Translations under genes and position numbers: made by a program
Notes under the pieces: model-generated
The model's input: only the letters and a program-made list of their open reading frames with translations
Databases searched by the model: none
What the model was told of the DNA's origin: nothing
Shown here: positions 50,274 to 58,553 of the stretch, piece by piece
Position numbering within the stretch: the stretch's first letter is position 1
Layout of the letters: every line of letters starts with the position of its first letter
DNA from: CAVPDA01 sp963702495
GTDB taxonomy: Bacteria > Pseudomonadota > Gammaproteobacteria > Burkholderiales > Rhodocyclaceae
Assembly (NCBI GenBank): GCA_963702495.1
Contig: CAVPDA010000012.1
Location: 61,733-125,732, forward strand
Direction of reading: 5' to 3'
DNA length: 64,000 bases

Positions 50274-51276
50274 GCAGGACCCCCGGGGAGCGCGCGACGG
50301 ATGGCGTCGCGTTGAGTTTGAAATTTATCACAACCATCAATGCCAGCAGCGCTGCCGCGCCGCCGTTGTGCGCCACGGCGTTGGGCAGCGGCAGACTGAA
50401 GGCGACGTTGGCCAGACCGAGGGCAAACTGCACGCAAACCGCGGCGATCAGCAGGCGGCCGGGCAGCCAAAGTTCCACACGGCGGGCCAGCGCGAAGCCG
50501 AGTCCGATCAGATAGCAGAGCACGATCAACGCGCCGACACGGTGCATCCAGTGGATCGCCGTCAGCGCGTCCAGGGGCAGCAGCGCGCCCTCGGCGGTGC
50601 GGCCCAACTCGCGCACGAGATGGAAGGCGTTGCCGAAATCCATGGCCGGCAGCCACTCGCCGTGGCAGGTCGGCAGATCGGTGCAGGCGAGCGCGGCGTA
50701 GTTGGTGCTGACCCAGCCGCCGAGCACGATCTGCGCCGCCAGCAGCACGAAGCCGCCCGCCGCGGCGGCGCGCAGGCGCGCGGGGGCCGCGACCGCCGCG
50801 CGCCCGGCATCCGTCTGGCGCATGGCCAGCCACACCAGCAGCGCCAGCGTGGCCATGCCGCCGGCGAGGTGGCCGGTGACGATGGCCGGCTTGAGCAGCA
50901 TGGTCACCGTCCATTTGCCGAACAGCGCCTGCAGCGCGACGACGGCGACCAGGACCGTGGCCAGCCAGGGCGGCTGCCTCAGTTCGCGGCGCCGGCGCCA
51001 CGCCGTGAAGGCGATGGCGAGAATCAGCAGCCCGACGCCGCCGGCGAGATAACGGTGCACCATCTCCTTCCAGGCCTTGGGCAAGCTGACCGGGCCGCCC
51101 GGCTGCGCTGCCTCGGCCTGCGCGATGTCGTCGGCGGCATGATGCGGCGTGAGCTCGCCGTAGCATCCCGGCCAATCGGGACAGCCGAGGCCGGCATCGG
51201 AAAGGCGCACGTAGGCGCCGAGCACGATGAGGATGAAGGTGAGTGCAGTGGTAGCGAGGATGAGCCGGCGATACAT
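50254..51276 (-). CDS. ctaA: heme A synthase (CtaA/Cox15)
   Basis: 340 residues, eight membrane helices. Conserved histidines that ligate heme are in WKEMVHRYLAGGVGLL, VTGHLAGGMATLALL, AIHWMHRVGALIVL and ALPNAVAHNGGAAALL. N-terminal SDAGLGCPDWPGCYGEL is the family signature. It oxidises heme O to heme A. Translationally coupled with ctaB (20-base overlap). Confidence 0.95.
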   Translation of the reverse strand: MYRRLILATTALTFILIVLGAYVRLSDAGLGCPDWPGCYGELTPHHAADDIAQAEAAQPGGPVSLPKAWKEMVHRYLAGGVGLLILAIAFTAWRRRRELRQPPWLATVLVAVVALQALFGKWTVTMLLKPAIVTGHLAGGMATLALLVWLAMRQTDAGRAAVAAPARLRAAAAGGFVLLAAQIVLGGWVSTNYAALACTDLPTCHGEWLPAMDFGNAFHLVRELGRTAEGALLPLDALTAIHWMHRVGALIVLCYLIGLGFALARRVELWLPGRLLIAAVCVQFALGLANVAFSLPLPNAVAHNGGAAALLALMVVINFKLNATPSVARSPGVLHESAAA

Positions 51277-51279
51277 GAT

Positions 51280-51843
51280 TCAACCGATGCGCGAATACTT
51301 CAGCAGCCGTTCCAGGTCCTTGATCATCTTCTTCGGGTCCGGATGCGGAGGGAAGCGCAGCACGATATTGCCCAGCGGATCGATCAGGTAGATGTGATCG
51401 GCACGGTCGGCGGCGGCCGGCAGCGCGGCCAGCAGCGCCGCGTCGTCGGCCCGTGCGACATGGGTGCCCTCGAATTCCCGCAGCACTTCCGCACCGGGAA
51501 CGCCGCCATCGGTCACCAGCCACACGCGCTCGATCCGATCCATCTCCTTGGCCTGGGCCTTGCGCACCTGGCGCATGAAATAGAGCTTCTGCCGGCAACC
51601 AACGCCGCAGGCGCTGGCGTCGAGCTGCAGCATGATCCACTTGCCCTTGAGCTCGGCCAGGGAGAACGGTCGGCCGTCCAGGGCGGTGAGGCGATGCGCC
51701 GGCAGCGGCCTGGTCTCCACCAGTTCGCCATAGTTCATGGTCTTCGACGGCGGCGCATAGTAGTAAGCGAAATACGATGCCGCCACCGGCACGATGCACA
51801 CCAGGGCGATGAGGAGCAATGTCTGCTTGTTCGTGAGTTTCAT
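51280..51843 (-). CDS. membrane-anchored SCO-like thioredoxin-fold protein in the cta cluster
   Basis: 187 residues with an N-terminal helix (QTLLLIALVCIVPVAASYFA). The rest is a SCO-like fold with KGKWIMLQLDASACGVGCRQ (CxxxC), VWLVTDGG and YLIDPLGNIVLRFPPHPD. It resembles the proteobacterial family of oxidase-cluster SCO relatives of unknown detail, found between surf1 and ctaA. It overlaps the surf1 stop by 4 bases. A role in copper or CuA assembly is inferred from the neighbours and Cys pair. Confidence 0.8.
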   Translation of the reverse strand: MKLTNKQTLLLIALVCIVPVAASYFAYYYAPPSKTMNYGELVETRPLPAHRLTALDGRPFSLAELKGKWIMLQLDASACGVGCRQKLYFMRQVRKAQAKEMDRIERVWLVTDGGVPGAEVLREFEGTHVARADDAALLAALPAAADRADHIYLIDPLGNIVLRFPPHPDPKKMIKDLERLLKYSRIG

Positions 51844-52559
51844 GTCAATCCTGCCTCGCCGGATTCGCGCTTCAGCGACAGCACCAGCAGCAGCACCGCC
51901 GTCAGCCCCGCCAGGGAGTACCACTGCAGCGCGTAGCCGCGATGCTTGTCGATGCCGAGGTCGGGACGGTCCCATTCGCGCACCAACCCGTCGCTTGCGT
52001 CGTTCGTCTGCTGCAGCACCACCGGCTGCAGCTGCAGGCCGGACCAGTCGCGGAAACGCTGCAGCGTCACGTTCTGCCACACCCTGCCCGGCTGCGCTTC
52101 GTGAGCCAATTCGAACACCTTGTCGCCCGGAACGCGGGCGATGCCTTCCACGCTGACCGTGCCGGCCGGCGTCGCGATCTGCGGCAGCACCGAACGATCT
52201 CGGGCGGCGGCGACCCAGCCGCGATTGACCAGCACATGCATGTTGCCGCCCTCCAGTTTCAGGGGCATCAGCACGTGGTAGCCGGGCTGGCCGCGGCGCG
52301 TCCGGTTGTCGTGCAATACCATGCGCTCGGGCTGCCACTCGCCGCGGCCGACGACCCGCCGCAGGTCCAGCGCCGCGGCATCCGCCGCCGCCGCTCCGAG
52401 ATGAACCGGAGCCTCCCGGCTCACTGCATCGAGACGCTGCTGCAGCGCTTCCTTCTCGCGCGCCCTCCCGCTCTGCCAATTGCCGAGCGCGACCGTGAGC
52501 GCGATCATCGCCGCCGCCGCCAGCGTCGGAACGAGCCGCAGACGCAATGCCAACGCCAT
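51840..52559 (-). CDS. SURF1 family cytochrome oxidase assembly protein
   Basis: 239 residues from ATG 52559. Two membrane helices at the ends (ALRLRLVPTLAAAAMIAL; HRGYALQWYSLAGLTAVLLL) frame a periplasmic domain with the Surf1 signatures ALGNWQSGRAREKEALQQRL, NRGWVAAARDRSVL and RDWSGLQLQPVVLQQ. Members bind heme A and support its insertion into oxidase subunit I. Upstream in the cluster is ctaE after the DUF2909 gene on the other strand. Confidence 0.93.
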   Translation of the reverse strand: MALALRLRLVPTLAAAAMIALTVALGNWQSGRAREKEALQQRLDAVSREAPVHLGAAAADAAALDLRRVVGRGEWQPERMVLHDNRTRRGQPGYHVLMPLKLEGGNMHVLVNRGWVAAARDRSVLPQIATPAGTVSVEGIARVPGDKVFELAHEAQPGRVWQNVTLQRFRDWSGLQLQPVVLQQTNDASDGLVREWDRPDLGIDKHRGYALQWYSLAGLTAVLLLVLSLKRESGEAGLT

Positions 52560-52637
52560 CACGCGGCAGTGCCGCCGGCGGCTGGCGCGCAGCTCGGCGA
52601 TCCCTTACACTGCGCCTTTCCACCGCCTCGGCCATTC

Positions 52638-52835
52638 ATGCGCATCGTCGTCATCCTCTTCCTCGTCCTGATCTTCGGCAGCCTGGCATCGGCGCTCGTC
52701 TTCATCGTCAAGGACCGCGGCCAGAACCGCACCCGCGCCGCGCGGGCGCTGGCCTGGCGCGTGGGCTTGTCGATCGCGCTGTTCCTCATGCTGATGGCCG
52801 GCTATTACTTCGGCCTCATCACCCAGCGTTTGTAG
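52638..52835 (+). CDS. DUF2909 twin-helix protein
   Basis: 65 residues with two membrane helices (RIVVILFLVLIFGSLASALV and LSIALFLMLMAGYYFGLI) joined by the basic loop KDRGQNRTRAARALAWR. This is the small twin-transmembrane DUF2909 protein found in cta clusters, here on the opposite strand. Function unknown. Confidence 0.8.
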   Translation: MRIVVILFLVLIFGSLASALVFIVKDRGQNRTRAARALAWRVGLSIALFLMLMAGYYFGLITQRL

Positions 52836-52841
52836 CGCCAC

Positions 52842-52874
52842 AAAAAAACAGCGCCGCACCCGACGGTGCGGCGC
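52842..52874 (-). terminator. terminator of the ctaCD...ctaE operon
   Basis: GCGCCGCACC and GGTGCGGCGC form a perfect 10-bp stem with a CGAC loop, and on the minus strand it is followed by a T-rich run (TGTTTTTTTG). It lies 22 bases beyond the ctaE stop. Confidence 0.85.
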
Positions 52875-52896
52875 ACGTGCTGCCTTGCTACGGGGC

Positions 52897-53748
52897 CTAC
52901 AACCAATAGACGGTCACGAACAGGAACAGCCACACCACATCGACGAAGTGCCAGTACCAGGCCACGGCTTCGAAGGCAAAGTGGTGGTCCGGCCGGAAGT
53001 GTCCGGCCAGCACGCGGAACAGAATCACGATCAGCATCGTGGCGCCGATCGTCACGTGCATGCCGTGGAATCCGGTCAGCATGTAGAAGGTCGAGCCGTA
53101 GATGCCGGTCGTGAGCTTGAGGTTCAGCTCGCCGTAGGCATGGATGTATTCGTAGGCCTGAAAGCCGAGAAACACCACGCCGAGGGCGATGGTGGCGATC
53201 AGGCCGAGCGTGAGCTGGGTGCGGTTGTTGTTGAGCAGCCCCCAGTGCGCCCAGGTGATCGTCGCGCCGGACGTGAGCAGGATCAAGGTGTTCAGGGCCG
53301 GGATGCCCCACGCGCCCATGGGCGAGTACTGCTCGGCGAAGCCCGGGCCGGCGGTCGGCCAACCCGCCGCAAAGCCCGGCCACAGCAGGGCGCGGGACTC
53401 GAGGGTTCCTAGCTCCGGGATCGCCAGCACCCGCACATAGAACAGGGCGCCGAAGAACGCGGCGAAGAACATCACCTCCGAGAAGATGAACCAGCCCATG
53501 CCCCAGCGGAACGAGGTGTCCACGCGCTGGCCATACTTGCCGCTTTCCGATTCGCGGATGACGGTGCCGAACCAGCCGAACAGCATGTAGATCAGCACGG
53601 CGGCGCCGGCGGCGACGGAATAGGGACCAGCCGGCACGTGATTGACCCACATCGCCGCCCCGCCCCCCAGCAACAGCAGCGCGAGCGAGCCGAAGATCGG
53701 AAAATACGACGGATCAGGGATGAAATATTTCTCGGCCTGGGACGACAT
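52897..53748 (-). CDS. ctaE: cytochrome c oxidase subunit III
   Basis: 283 residues, seven membrane helices. Signatures: GMGWFIFSEVMFFAAFFGAL (Glu about 90), GFQAYEYIHAYGELNLKLTT, STFYMLTGFHGMHVTIGATM and AWYWHFVDVVWLFLFVTVYW at the end. Assembles with subunits I and II in the aa3 oxidase. In the order ctaC-ctaD-(small)-ctaG-DUF2970-ctaE, standard for betaproteobacteria. Confidence 0.98.
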   Translation of the reverse strand: MSSQAEKYFIPDPSYFPIFGSLALLLLGGGAAMWVNHVPAGPYSVAAGAAVLIYMLFGWFGTVIRESESGKYGQRVDTSFRWGMGWFIFSEVMFFAAFFGALFYVRVLAIPELGTLESRALLWPGFAAGWPTAGPGFAEQYSPMGAWGIPALNTLILLTSGATITWAHWGLLNNNRTQLTLGLIATIALGVVFLGFQAYEYIHAYGELNLKLTTGIYGSTFYMLTGFHGMHVTIGATMLIVILFRVLAGHFRPDHHFAFEAVAWYWHFVDVVWLFLFVTVYWL

Positions 53749-53783
53749 CGGTGTTCTCTCCCGAATGAACTGTTGTGGATTCT

Positions 53784-54020
53784 CTATTGGGCGGTCACGA
53801 AGCGCACCACCAACACCAGCGTCAGGATGAACAGAATCGCACCGATGATGCCGGCGATGATCACCTGGTAGGGTTTGATGGTGACCGCATCCTCGTGGTA
53901 GTGGCTCTTCTTGCGCACGCCGAGAAAGGACCAGAATACGGCGCGCGCGACGGCGAAAAATCCCGCCTGGCGCGGCTGCCGGCCTGCTTCGGCGGGGGGC
54001 TGCTGCTGCACTTCGCTCAT
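53784..54020 (-). CDS. DUF2970 protein of the cta cluster
   Basis: 78 residues from ATG 54020. Soluble Gln/Pro-rich N-terminus, then FFAVARAVFWSFLGVRKKSH and one membrane helix (QVIIAGIIGAILFILTLVLV). Matches the small DUF2970 protein placed between ctaG and ctaE in betaproteobacteria. Overlaps ctaG by 4 bases. No known function. Confidence 0.85.
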   Translation of the reverse strand: MSEVQQQPPAEAGRQPRQAGFFAVARAVFWSFLGVRKKSHYHEDAVTIKPYQVIIAGIIGAILFILTLVLVVRFVTAQ

Positions 54021-54592
54021 CCGCGGTTTCCCTTCACCGCGGGCTCGTCGGCCGCGGGCACCGCCACCTGCTTGGTGCCGGTACCGGCGATCTCGAAGAA
54101 CGTGTAGGACAAGGTGATGGTCTTGACGTCCTGCGGCAGCGCCGGATCGACCACGAACACCACCGGCATCTGCCGCGTCTCGCCCGCGTTCAGGGTCTGG
54201 CGCGCGAAGCAGAAGCATTCCATCTTCTTGAAATACTGTCCCGCCAGCCGCGGCCCGTAGCTCGGCACCGCCTGCCCGCTCACCGGCCGATCGCGGGTAT
54301 TGACGACCTCGTAGGCAACCTGCGCGATCTCGCCGGGATGGACGGTCAGACTGGACTGCAGCGGCTTGAAGCGCCAGGGCAGGTCGTGCGTGTTGGCGTC
54401 GAATTCGATGGTGATACGGCGCGTCGTGTCCACCTGCGTGTTCACCACCTCGTCCGCCTGCAACAGGTTGTTGATGCCGGCCGCTTCGCAGATCTTCTTG
54501 TAGAACGGCACCAGCGCGAAGCCGAAGCCGAACATGAGGACGGCGATGACGGCGAGCTTCAGCAGCAGCGTGCGATTGGCGGTGGACGTCAT
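54017..54592 (-). CDS. ctaG: cytochrome c oxidase assembly protein CtaG (Cox11)
   Basis: 191 residues. One membrane helix (LLLKLAVIAVLMFGFGFAL) and a periplasmic domain with the copper-binding MECFCFARQTLNAGETRQMP (CxC about 122-124) and VNTRDRPVSGQAVPSYGP. Delivers copper to the CuB site of subunit I. Overlaps the small 35-residue gene upstream by 4 bases. Confidence 0.96.
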   Translation of the reverse strand: MTSTANRTLLLKLAVIAVLMFGFGFALVPFYKKICEAAGINNLLQADEVVNTQVDTTRRITIEFDANTHDLPWRFKPLQSSLTVHPGEIAQVAYEVVNTRDRPVSGQAVPSYGPRLAGQYFKKMECFCFARQTLNAGETRQMPVVFVVDPALPQDVKTITLSYTFFEIAGTGTKQVAVPAADEPAVKGNRG

Positions 54593-54696
54593 TTTCCGAC
54601 CAGCAGGTACTTGACCATGATGCCGAAGAAGAACACGAGGGCGATCGACAGCAGCACCAGCGCAGTGCGCCGGATGTTCGTCGCGCGCGTTTCCAT
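54589..54696 (-). CDS. cytochrome oxidase small assembly protein
   Basis: 35 residues: a short basic N-terminus (METRATNIRRTAL) then one membrane helix (VLLSIALVFFFGIMVKYLLV). Too small for most gene callers, but it is the conserved small gene located between ctaD and ctaG in betaproteobacteria, and it overlaps ctaG by 4 bases (ATGA). Confidence 0.75.
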   Translation of the reverse strand: METRATNIRRTALVLLSIALVFFFGIMVKYLLVGK

Positions 54697-54719
54697 GTTC
54701 GTTCTCCGGTCCGCTGCCA

Positions 54720-56303
54720 TCACTTGACCAGCGGCGCTTCCTCGAAGGTGTGATACGGCGCCGGCGAGGGCAGGGTCCACTCCAGTCCGTCGGCCCCCTC
54801 CCACACCTGCGCGTCCGCCTTCTTGCCGCCCTTGATCGTCTTCAGCAGGACGAGGACGAACAGGAGTTGCGACAGACCGAAGCCGAAGGCGCCGATCGAA
54901 GCGATCATGTTGAAGTCGGCGAACTGGGTCGCGTAATCCGGAATGCGGCGCGGCATTCCCGCCAGCCCCAGGAAGTGCATCGGGAAGAAGGTGATGTTGA
55001 AGAAGATGATCGAGCACCAGAAATGCAGCTTGCCGAGGCCTTCAGGATACATGTGGCCGGTCCATTTCGGCAGCCAGTAGTAGGTGCCGGCAAAGATCGC
55101 GAACAGCGAGCCTGCCACCAGCACGTAGTGGAAGTGCGCCACCACGTAGTAGGTATCCTGGATCTGGATGTCGATCGGCGTTATGGCGCAGATGAGGCCG
55201 GTGAAGCCGCCCATCGTGAACACGAAGATGAAGCCGACGGCCCACAGCATCGGCGTCTCGAAGGTCATCGAGCCCTTCCACATCGTCGCCACCCAGTTGA
55301 ACACCTTCACCCCGGTCGGCACAGCGATCAGCATGGTGGCATACATGAAGAACAGTTGCCCCGCCGCCGGCATGCCGGTGGTGAACATGTGGTGGGCCCA
55401 GACGATGAAGGACAGGATGGCGATCGAGGCCGTGGCATACACCATCGAGGCGTAGCCGAACAGCGGCTTGCGCGCGAAGGTGGGAATGACCTGCGAGACG
55501 ATGCCGAAGGCGGGCAGGATCATGATGTACACCTCGGGGTGCCCGAAGAACCAGAACACGTGCTGGTAGAGCACCGGGTCGCCGCCGCCGGCGGCGTTGA
55601 AGAAGCTGGTGCCGAAGTGGCGGTCGGTGAGGATCATCGTCACCGCGCCCGCCAGCACCGGCATGACTGCGATCAGCAGATAGGCGGTGATGAGCCAGGT
55701 CCAGACGAACAGCGGCATCTTCATCATCGTCATGCCGGGCGCGCGCATGTTGAGGATGGTGGTGACGATGTTGATCGCGCCCATGATCGAGGACATGCCC
55801 ATGATATGGACGGCGAAGATGGCCATGTCCATGCCCATGCCCATCTGGATCGAGAGCGGCGCATAGAGTGTCCAGCCCGCGGCCGTGGCGCCTCCGGGTA
55901 CGAAGAACGACGTGATGAGCAGCGTCGCCGCCGGCGGCAGCAGCCAGAAGCTCCAGTTGTTCATGCGGGCGAAGGCCATGTCCGGCGCGCCGATCATCAT
56001 CGGAATCTGCCAGTTGGCGAAGCCGACGAAAGCCGGCATGATCGCGCCGAACACCATCACCAACCCGTGCAGGGTCGTGAGCTGGTTGAAGAAGTCCGGA
56101 TTGACCACCTGCAGGCCGGGTTGGAACAGTTCGGCGCGGATGGTCAACGCCATGACGCCGCCGGCGAAGAACATCATCAGGCTGAACCACAGATACATCG
56201 TGCCGATGTCCTTGTGGTTTGTGGTCGTGACCCAGCGCATCAGCCCGCTGGGGTGGTGCGCATGCTCATGGCCGTGGGCGTGCTCGTGGGCGATCGTCGT
56301 CAT
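54720..56303 (-). CDS. ctaD: cytochrome c oxidase subunit I
   Basis: 527 residues from ATG 56303 (a His-rich N-terminus HEHAHGHEHAHHPSGL is unusual). Twelve membrane helices. Ligands: the CuB and heme a3 histidines in FWFFGHPEVYIMILPAFG, HHMFTTG and AHFHYVL, and the proton-channel VYATASIAILSFIVWAHHMF. The core catalytic subunit of aa3-type oxidase. The upstream in-frame extension across ctaC is not coding. ctaC precedes at 56 bases. Confidence 0.98.
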   Translation of the reverse strand: MTTIAHEHAHGHEHAHHPSGLMRWVTTTNHKDIGTMYLWFSLMMFFAGGVMALTIRAELFQPGLQVVNPDFFNQLTTLHGLVMVFGAIMPAFVGFANWQIPMMIGAPDMAFARMNNWSFWLLPPAATLLITSFFVPGGATAAGWTLYAPLSIQMGMGMDMAIFAVHIMGMSSIMGAINIVTTILNMRAPGMTMMKMPLFVWTWLITAYLLIAVMPVLAGAVTMILTDRHFGTSFFNAAGGGDPVLYQHVFWFFGHPEVYIMILPAFGIVSQVIPTFARKPLFGYASMVYATASIAILSFIVWAHHMFTTGMPAAGQLFFMYATMLIAVPTGVKVFNWVATMWKGSMTFETPMLWAVGFIFVFTMGGFTGLICAITPIDIQIQDTYYVVAHFHYVLVAGSLFAIFAGTYYWLPKWTGHMYPEGLGKLHFWCSIIFFNITFFPMHFLGLAGMPRRIPDYATQFADFNMIASIGAFGFGLSQLLFVLVLLKTIKGGKKADAQVWEGADGLEWTLPSPAPYHTFEEAPLVK

Positions 56304-56359
56304 AGTGGACTCCTGTGGAATTCTTTGGCGGGCTCGGGCGCTGCGGATTCGTTGCCGGT

Positions 56360-57871
56360 TCAGCCGGCGGGATTGATTTCGACCCGGCGCGCGTCCTTGT
56401 CCGCACCGCTGCCGGTGATCGTGGCCGGCGGCTTCATGTTGATGCGCTGCTCCGCCACGCCGGCGCCCTTGAGGGCCTCCCGCACCGCCAGGGCGCGTTC
56501 CTTCGCCAGTTCGAGATTCGTATCCAGGCTGCCCGACTTGTCGGTGTATCCGGTGATGTCGACCTTGGCATCGGCGTGGGCCGCCAGGTATTCCACCGCC
56601 GCCTTGATCGCGGCCTGGGCATCCCCCGGCAACTCCGCCTTGCCGGTGTCGAAGTAGATCTTCGACGGCATGGCGTCGCCGCCGGCGGCGGCCTGCGGCG
56701 CCTGGGCAGCGGGCGCTGCGGCAGTCCCGCCCCCGCCGCGCGCCGCCTTGACGTCGGCCGGCTGGACCACCTCGCCCGTCGCATTGCCCCAGTGGTTGCG
56801 CGTGTAGGTGATGACCGCGGCGATGTCGGTATCGGACAACTGTTTGCCCCAGGCCGCCATGGCCGTCTGCTTGCCGTCGCGCTGCACGCCGTTGAGGATT
56901 GTTTCGATCTGGCCGCCCTTCGGGCCGAGCACGACCTTGGAACCGTCGAGCGCCGGGAAGGCCGGCGGTACGCCCTTGCCGTTGCCCTGGTGGCAGGCGA
57001 CGCAATTGGCGGCGTAGACCTTCTCGCCGCGCGCCTTCAGTTCATCGAGGGCGAAGCTCTTGTTGGGGTCGTCCACGCTGGCCGCGGCTTTCTTCTTCTG
57101 CTCCGAAACCCAGGCCGCATACTGCTCGGGCGCCACCACGTGCACCTCGATCGGCATGAAGCCGTGCTCCTTGCCGCACAGTTCGGCGCAGTTGCCGCGA
57201 TAGACGCCGACCTTGTCCGCCTTGAACCAGGTGTCGCGGATGAAGCCGGGGATGGCGTCCTGCTTGACACCGAAGGCCGGCACCCACCACGCGTGAATGA
57301 CGTCGTTGGCGGTGGTGAGGACGCGGATTTTCTTGCCTACCGGCACCACCAGCGGATTGTCCACTTCCAGCAGGTAGTGCTCGCCCTTCGGGGCCTGATT
57401 GTGGATCTGCTCCTGGGGGGTCTTGAGACTGCTGTAGAACTGGATGCCCTCTCCCTCGCCCTTGATGTAGTCGTAGCCCCATTTCCACTGATAGCCGGTG
57501 GCTTTCACCGTGATGTCGGAATTGGATGTGTCCTTCATGGCGATGATGGTCTTGGTCGCCGGCCACGCCATTCCCAGGAGAATGAAAATCGGAATGACGG
57601 TCCACAGGATCTCGACCGTCGTGTTCTCGTGAAACTGGGCCGCCACCGCGCCCTTGGACTTGCGGTGGGCATAGACCGAATAGAACATGACGCCGAACAC
57701 CGCGATGAAGATGACCAGGCAGATCACGAGCATCAGCGTGTGCATGTCGTAGATCTGCGCGGCGATTGTCGTCACCGGCTGCTGGAGGTTGACCTCGTTC
57801 CCGGCTTGGGACGCGCCGGCAACCGCTGCGAGCAGGAGCCCCGCGCTGCTTGGCTTGGACAGAAGCGCCAT
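56360..57871 (-). CDS. ctaC: cytochrome c oxidase subunit II fused to cytochrome c and an OmpA-like domain
   Basis: 503 residues. A signal peptide and two membrane helices (about 40-65 and 85-105) lead to the CuA domain with Cys228 and Cys232 in NCAELCGKEHGFMPIEVH. A cytochrome c domain follows with CVACHQGNGKGVPPAFPALD (about 289-310). An Ala/Gly/Pro linker (about 380-402) leads to an OmpA-type domain: SKIYFDTGKAELPGDAQAAI, DITGYTDKSGSLDTNLELAK and the terminal KDARRVEINPAG, keeping the peptidoglycan-binding Asp and Arg. Subunit II accepts electrons from cytochrome c; the OmpA domain may tether it to the cell wall. Confidence 0.95.
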   Translation of the reverse strand: MALLSKPSSAGLLLAAVAGASQAGNEVNLQQPVTTIAAQIYDMHTLMLVICLVIFIAVFGVMFYSVYAHRKSKGAVAAQFHENTTVEILWTVIPIFILLGMAWPATKTIIAMKDTSNSDITVKATGYQWKWGYDYIKGEGEGIQFYSSLKTPQEQIHNQAPKGEHYLLEVDNPLVVPVGKKIRVLTTANDVIHAWWVPAFGVKQDAIPGFIRDTWFKADKVGVYRGNCAELCGKEHGFMPIEVHVVAPEQYAAWVSEQKKKAAASVDDPNKSFALDELKARGEKVYAANCVACHQGNGKGVPPAFPALDGSKVVLGPKGGQIETILNGVQRDGKQTAMAAWGKQLSDTDIAAVITYTRNHWGNATGEVVQPADVKAARGGGGTAAAPAAQAPQAAAGGDAMPSKIYFDTGKAELPGDAQAAIKAAVEYLAAHADAKVDITGYTDKSGSLDTNLELAKERALAVREALKGAGVAEQRINMKPPATITGSGADKDARRVEINPAG

Positions 57872-57887
57872 CGTTCTTTGCCTCTCT

Positions 57888-58379
57888 TTATGTATCGAAT
57901 TGGTTCTTGTCGTAGCGCGGCATCATCGCGCGCCGCAGTTCCGCCGCCAGCCGCCGCCGAGCCCCGGTATCGAGATGCCGGCCGATCTCCAGCTCGCGGC
58001 CGTGGGATCGCAGGGCGAGGCGCGCATCCTGCCCGGGAGCCACCACCAGACGCGCCCAGCGCGGATTGAATTCATGCCGCTCGACGCGGCTGCGCTCGCA
58101 GATTTCGACCACGAGCTTGCCATCCTCGAGGCTGATGCGCTCGAAATCACCGACCCGCCGCGCATGCCACACGAAAGCCAACGCCAGGGCGCCGACTTCC
58201 AGACCGGCGAAGGGAAGCACCAACCAGGCCCCGGCAATCAGTCCCCACGCCGCAGCGATCCCCAGGGACACTCCGCCCAGCGCGATGAACAGCGCGCACA
58301 GGCGCGCCGGCGCAATCGAGCAGTTGCGCTTGGCGAGTACCGAGAAACCCGCTGGGCCGCTGATTTGCGCGTCGAGCAT
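57888..58379 (-). CDS. DUF2244 membrane protein upstream of ctaC
   Basis: 163 residues from ATG 58379, with two adjacent membrane helices (ARLCALFIALGGVSLGIAAA, WLVLPFAGLEVGALALAFVW). The soluble part has HARRVGDFERISLEDGKLVV and ALRSHGRELEIGRHLDTGAR. This DUF2244 family occurs next to oxidase genes; function unknown. A longer in-frame start upstream adds only low-complexity sequence. Confidence 0.8.
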   Translation of the reverse strand: MLDAQISGPAGFSVLAKRNCSIAPARLCALFIALGGVSLGIAAAWGLIAGAWLVLPFAGLEVGALALAFVWHARRVGDFERISLEDGKLVVEICERSRVERHEFNPRWARLVVAPGQDARLALRSHGRELEIGRHLDTGARRRLAAELRRAMMPRYDKNQFDT

Positions 58380-58553
58380 GTGGACGACCGAAGACACTCT
58401 CCTCCCCAGTGCGGCATCGCCATCGTAAAGGCGCGAATAGTTATGAAAATCGTGCCGCGAAACGAGCCATAAGTTAGCACACGAATCGCCCCTTATCAAG
58501 CGTGCCTTGACCTGGATCAAAAATGCTGCACGACACAAAAATTCGGTGCTGAT

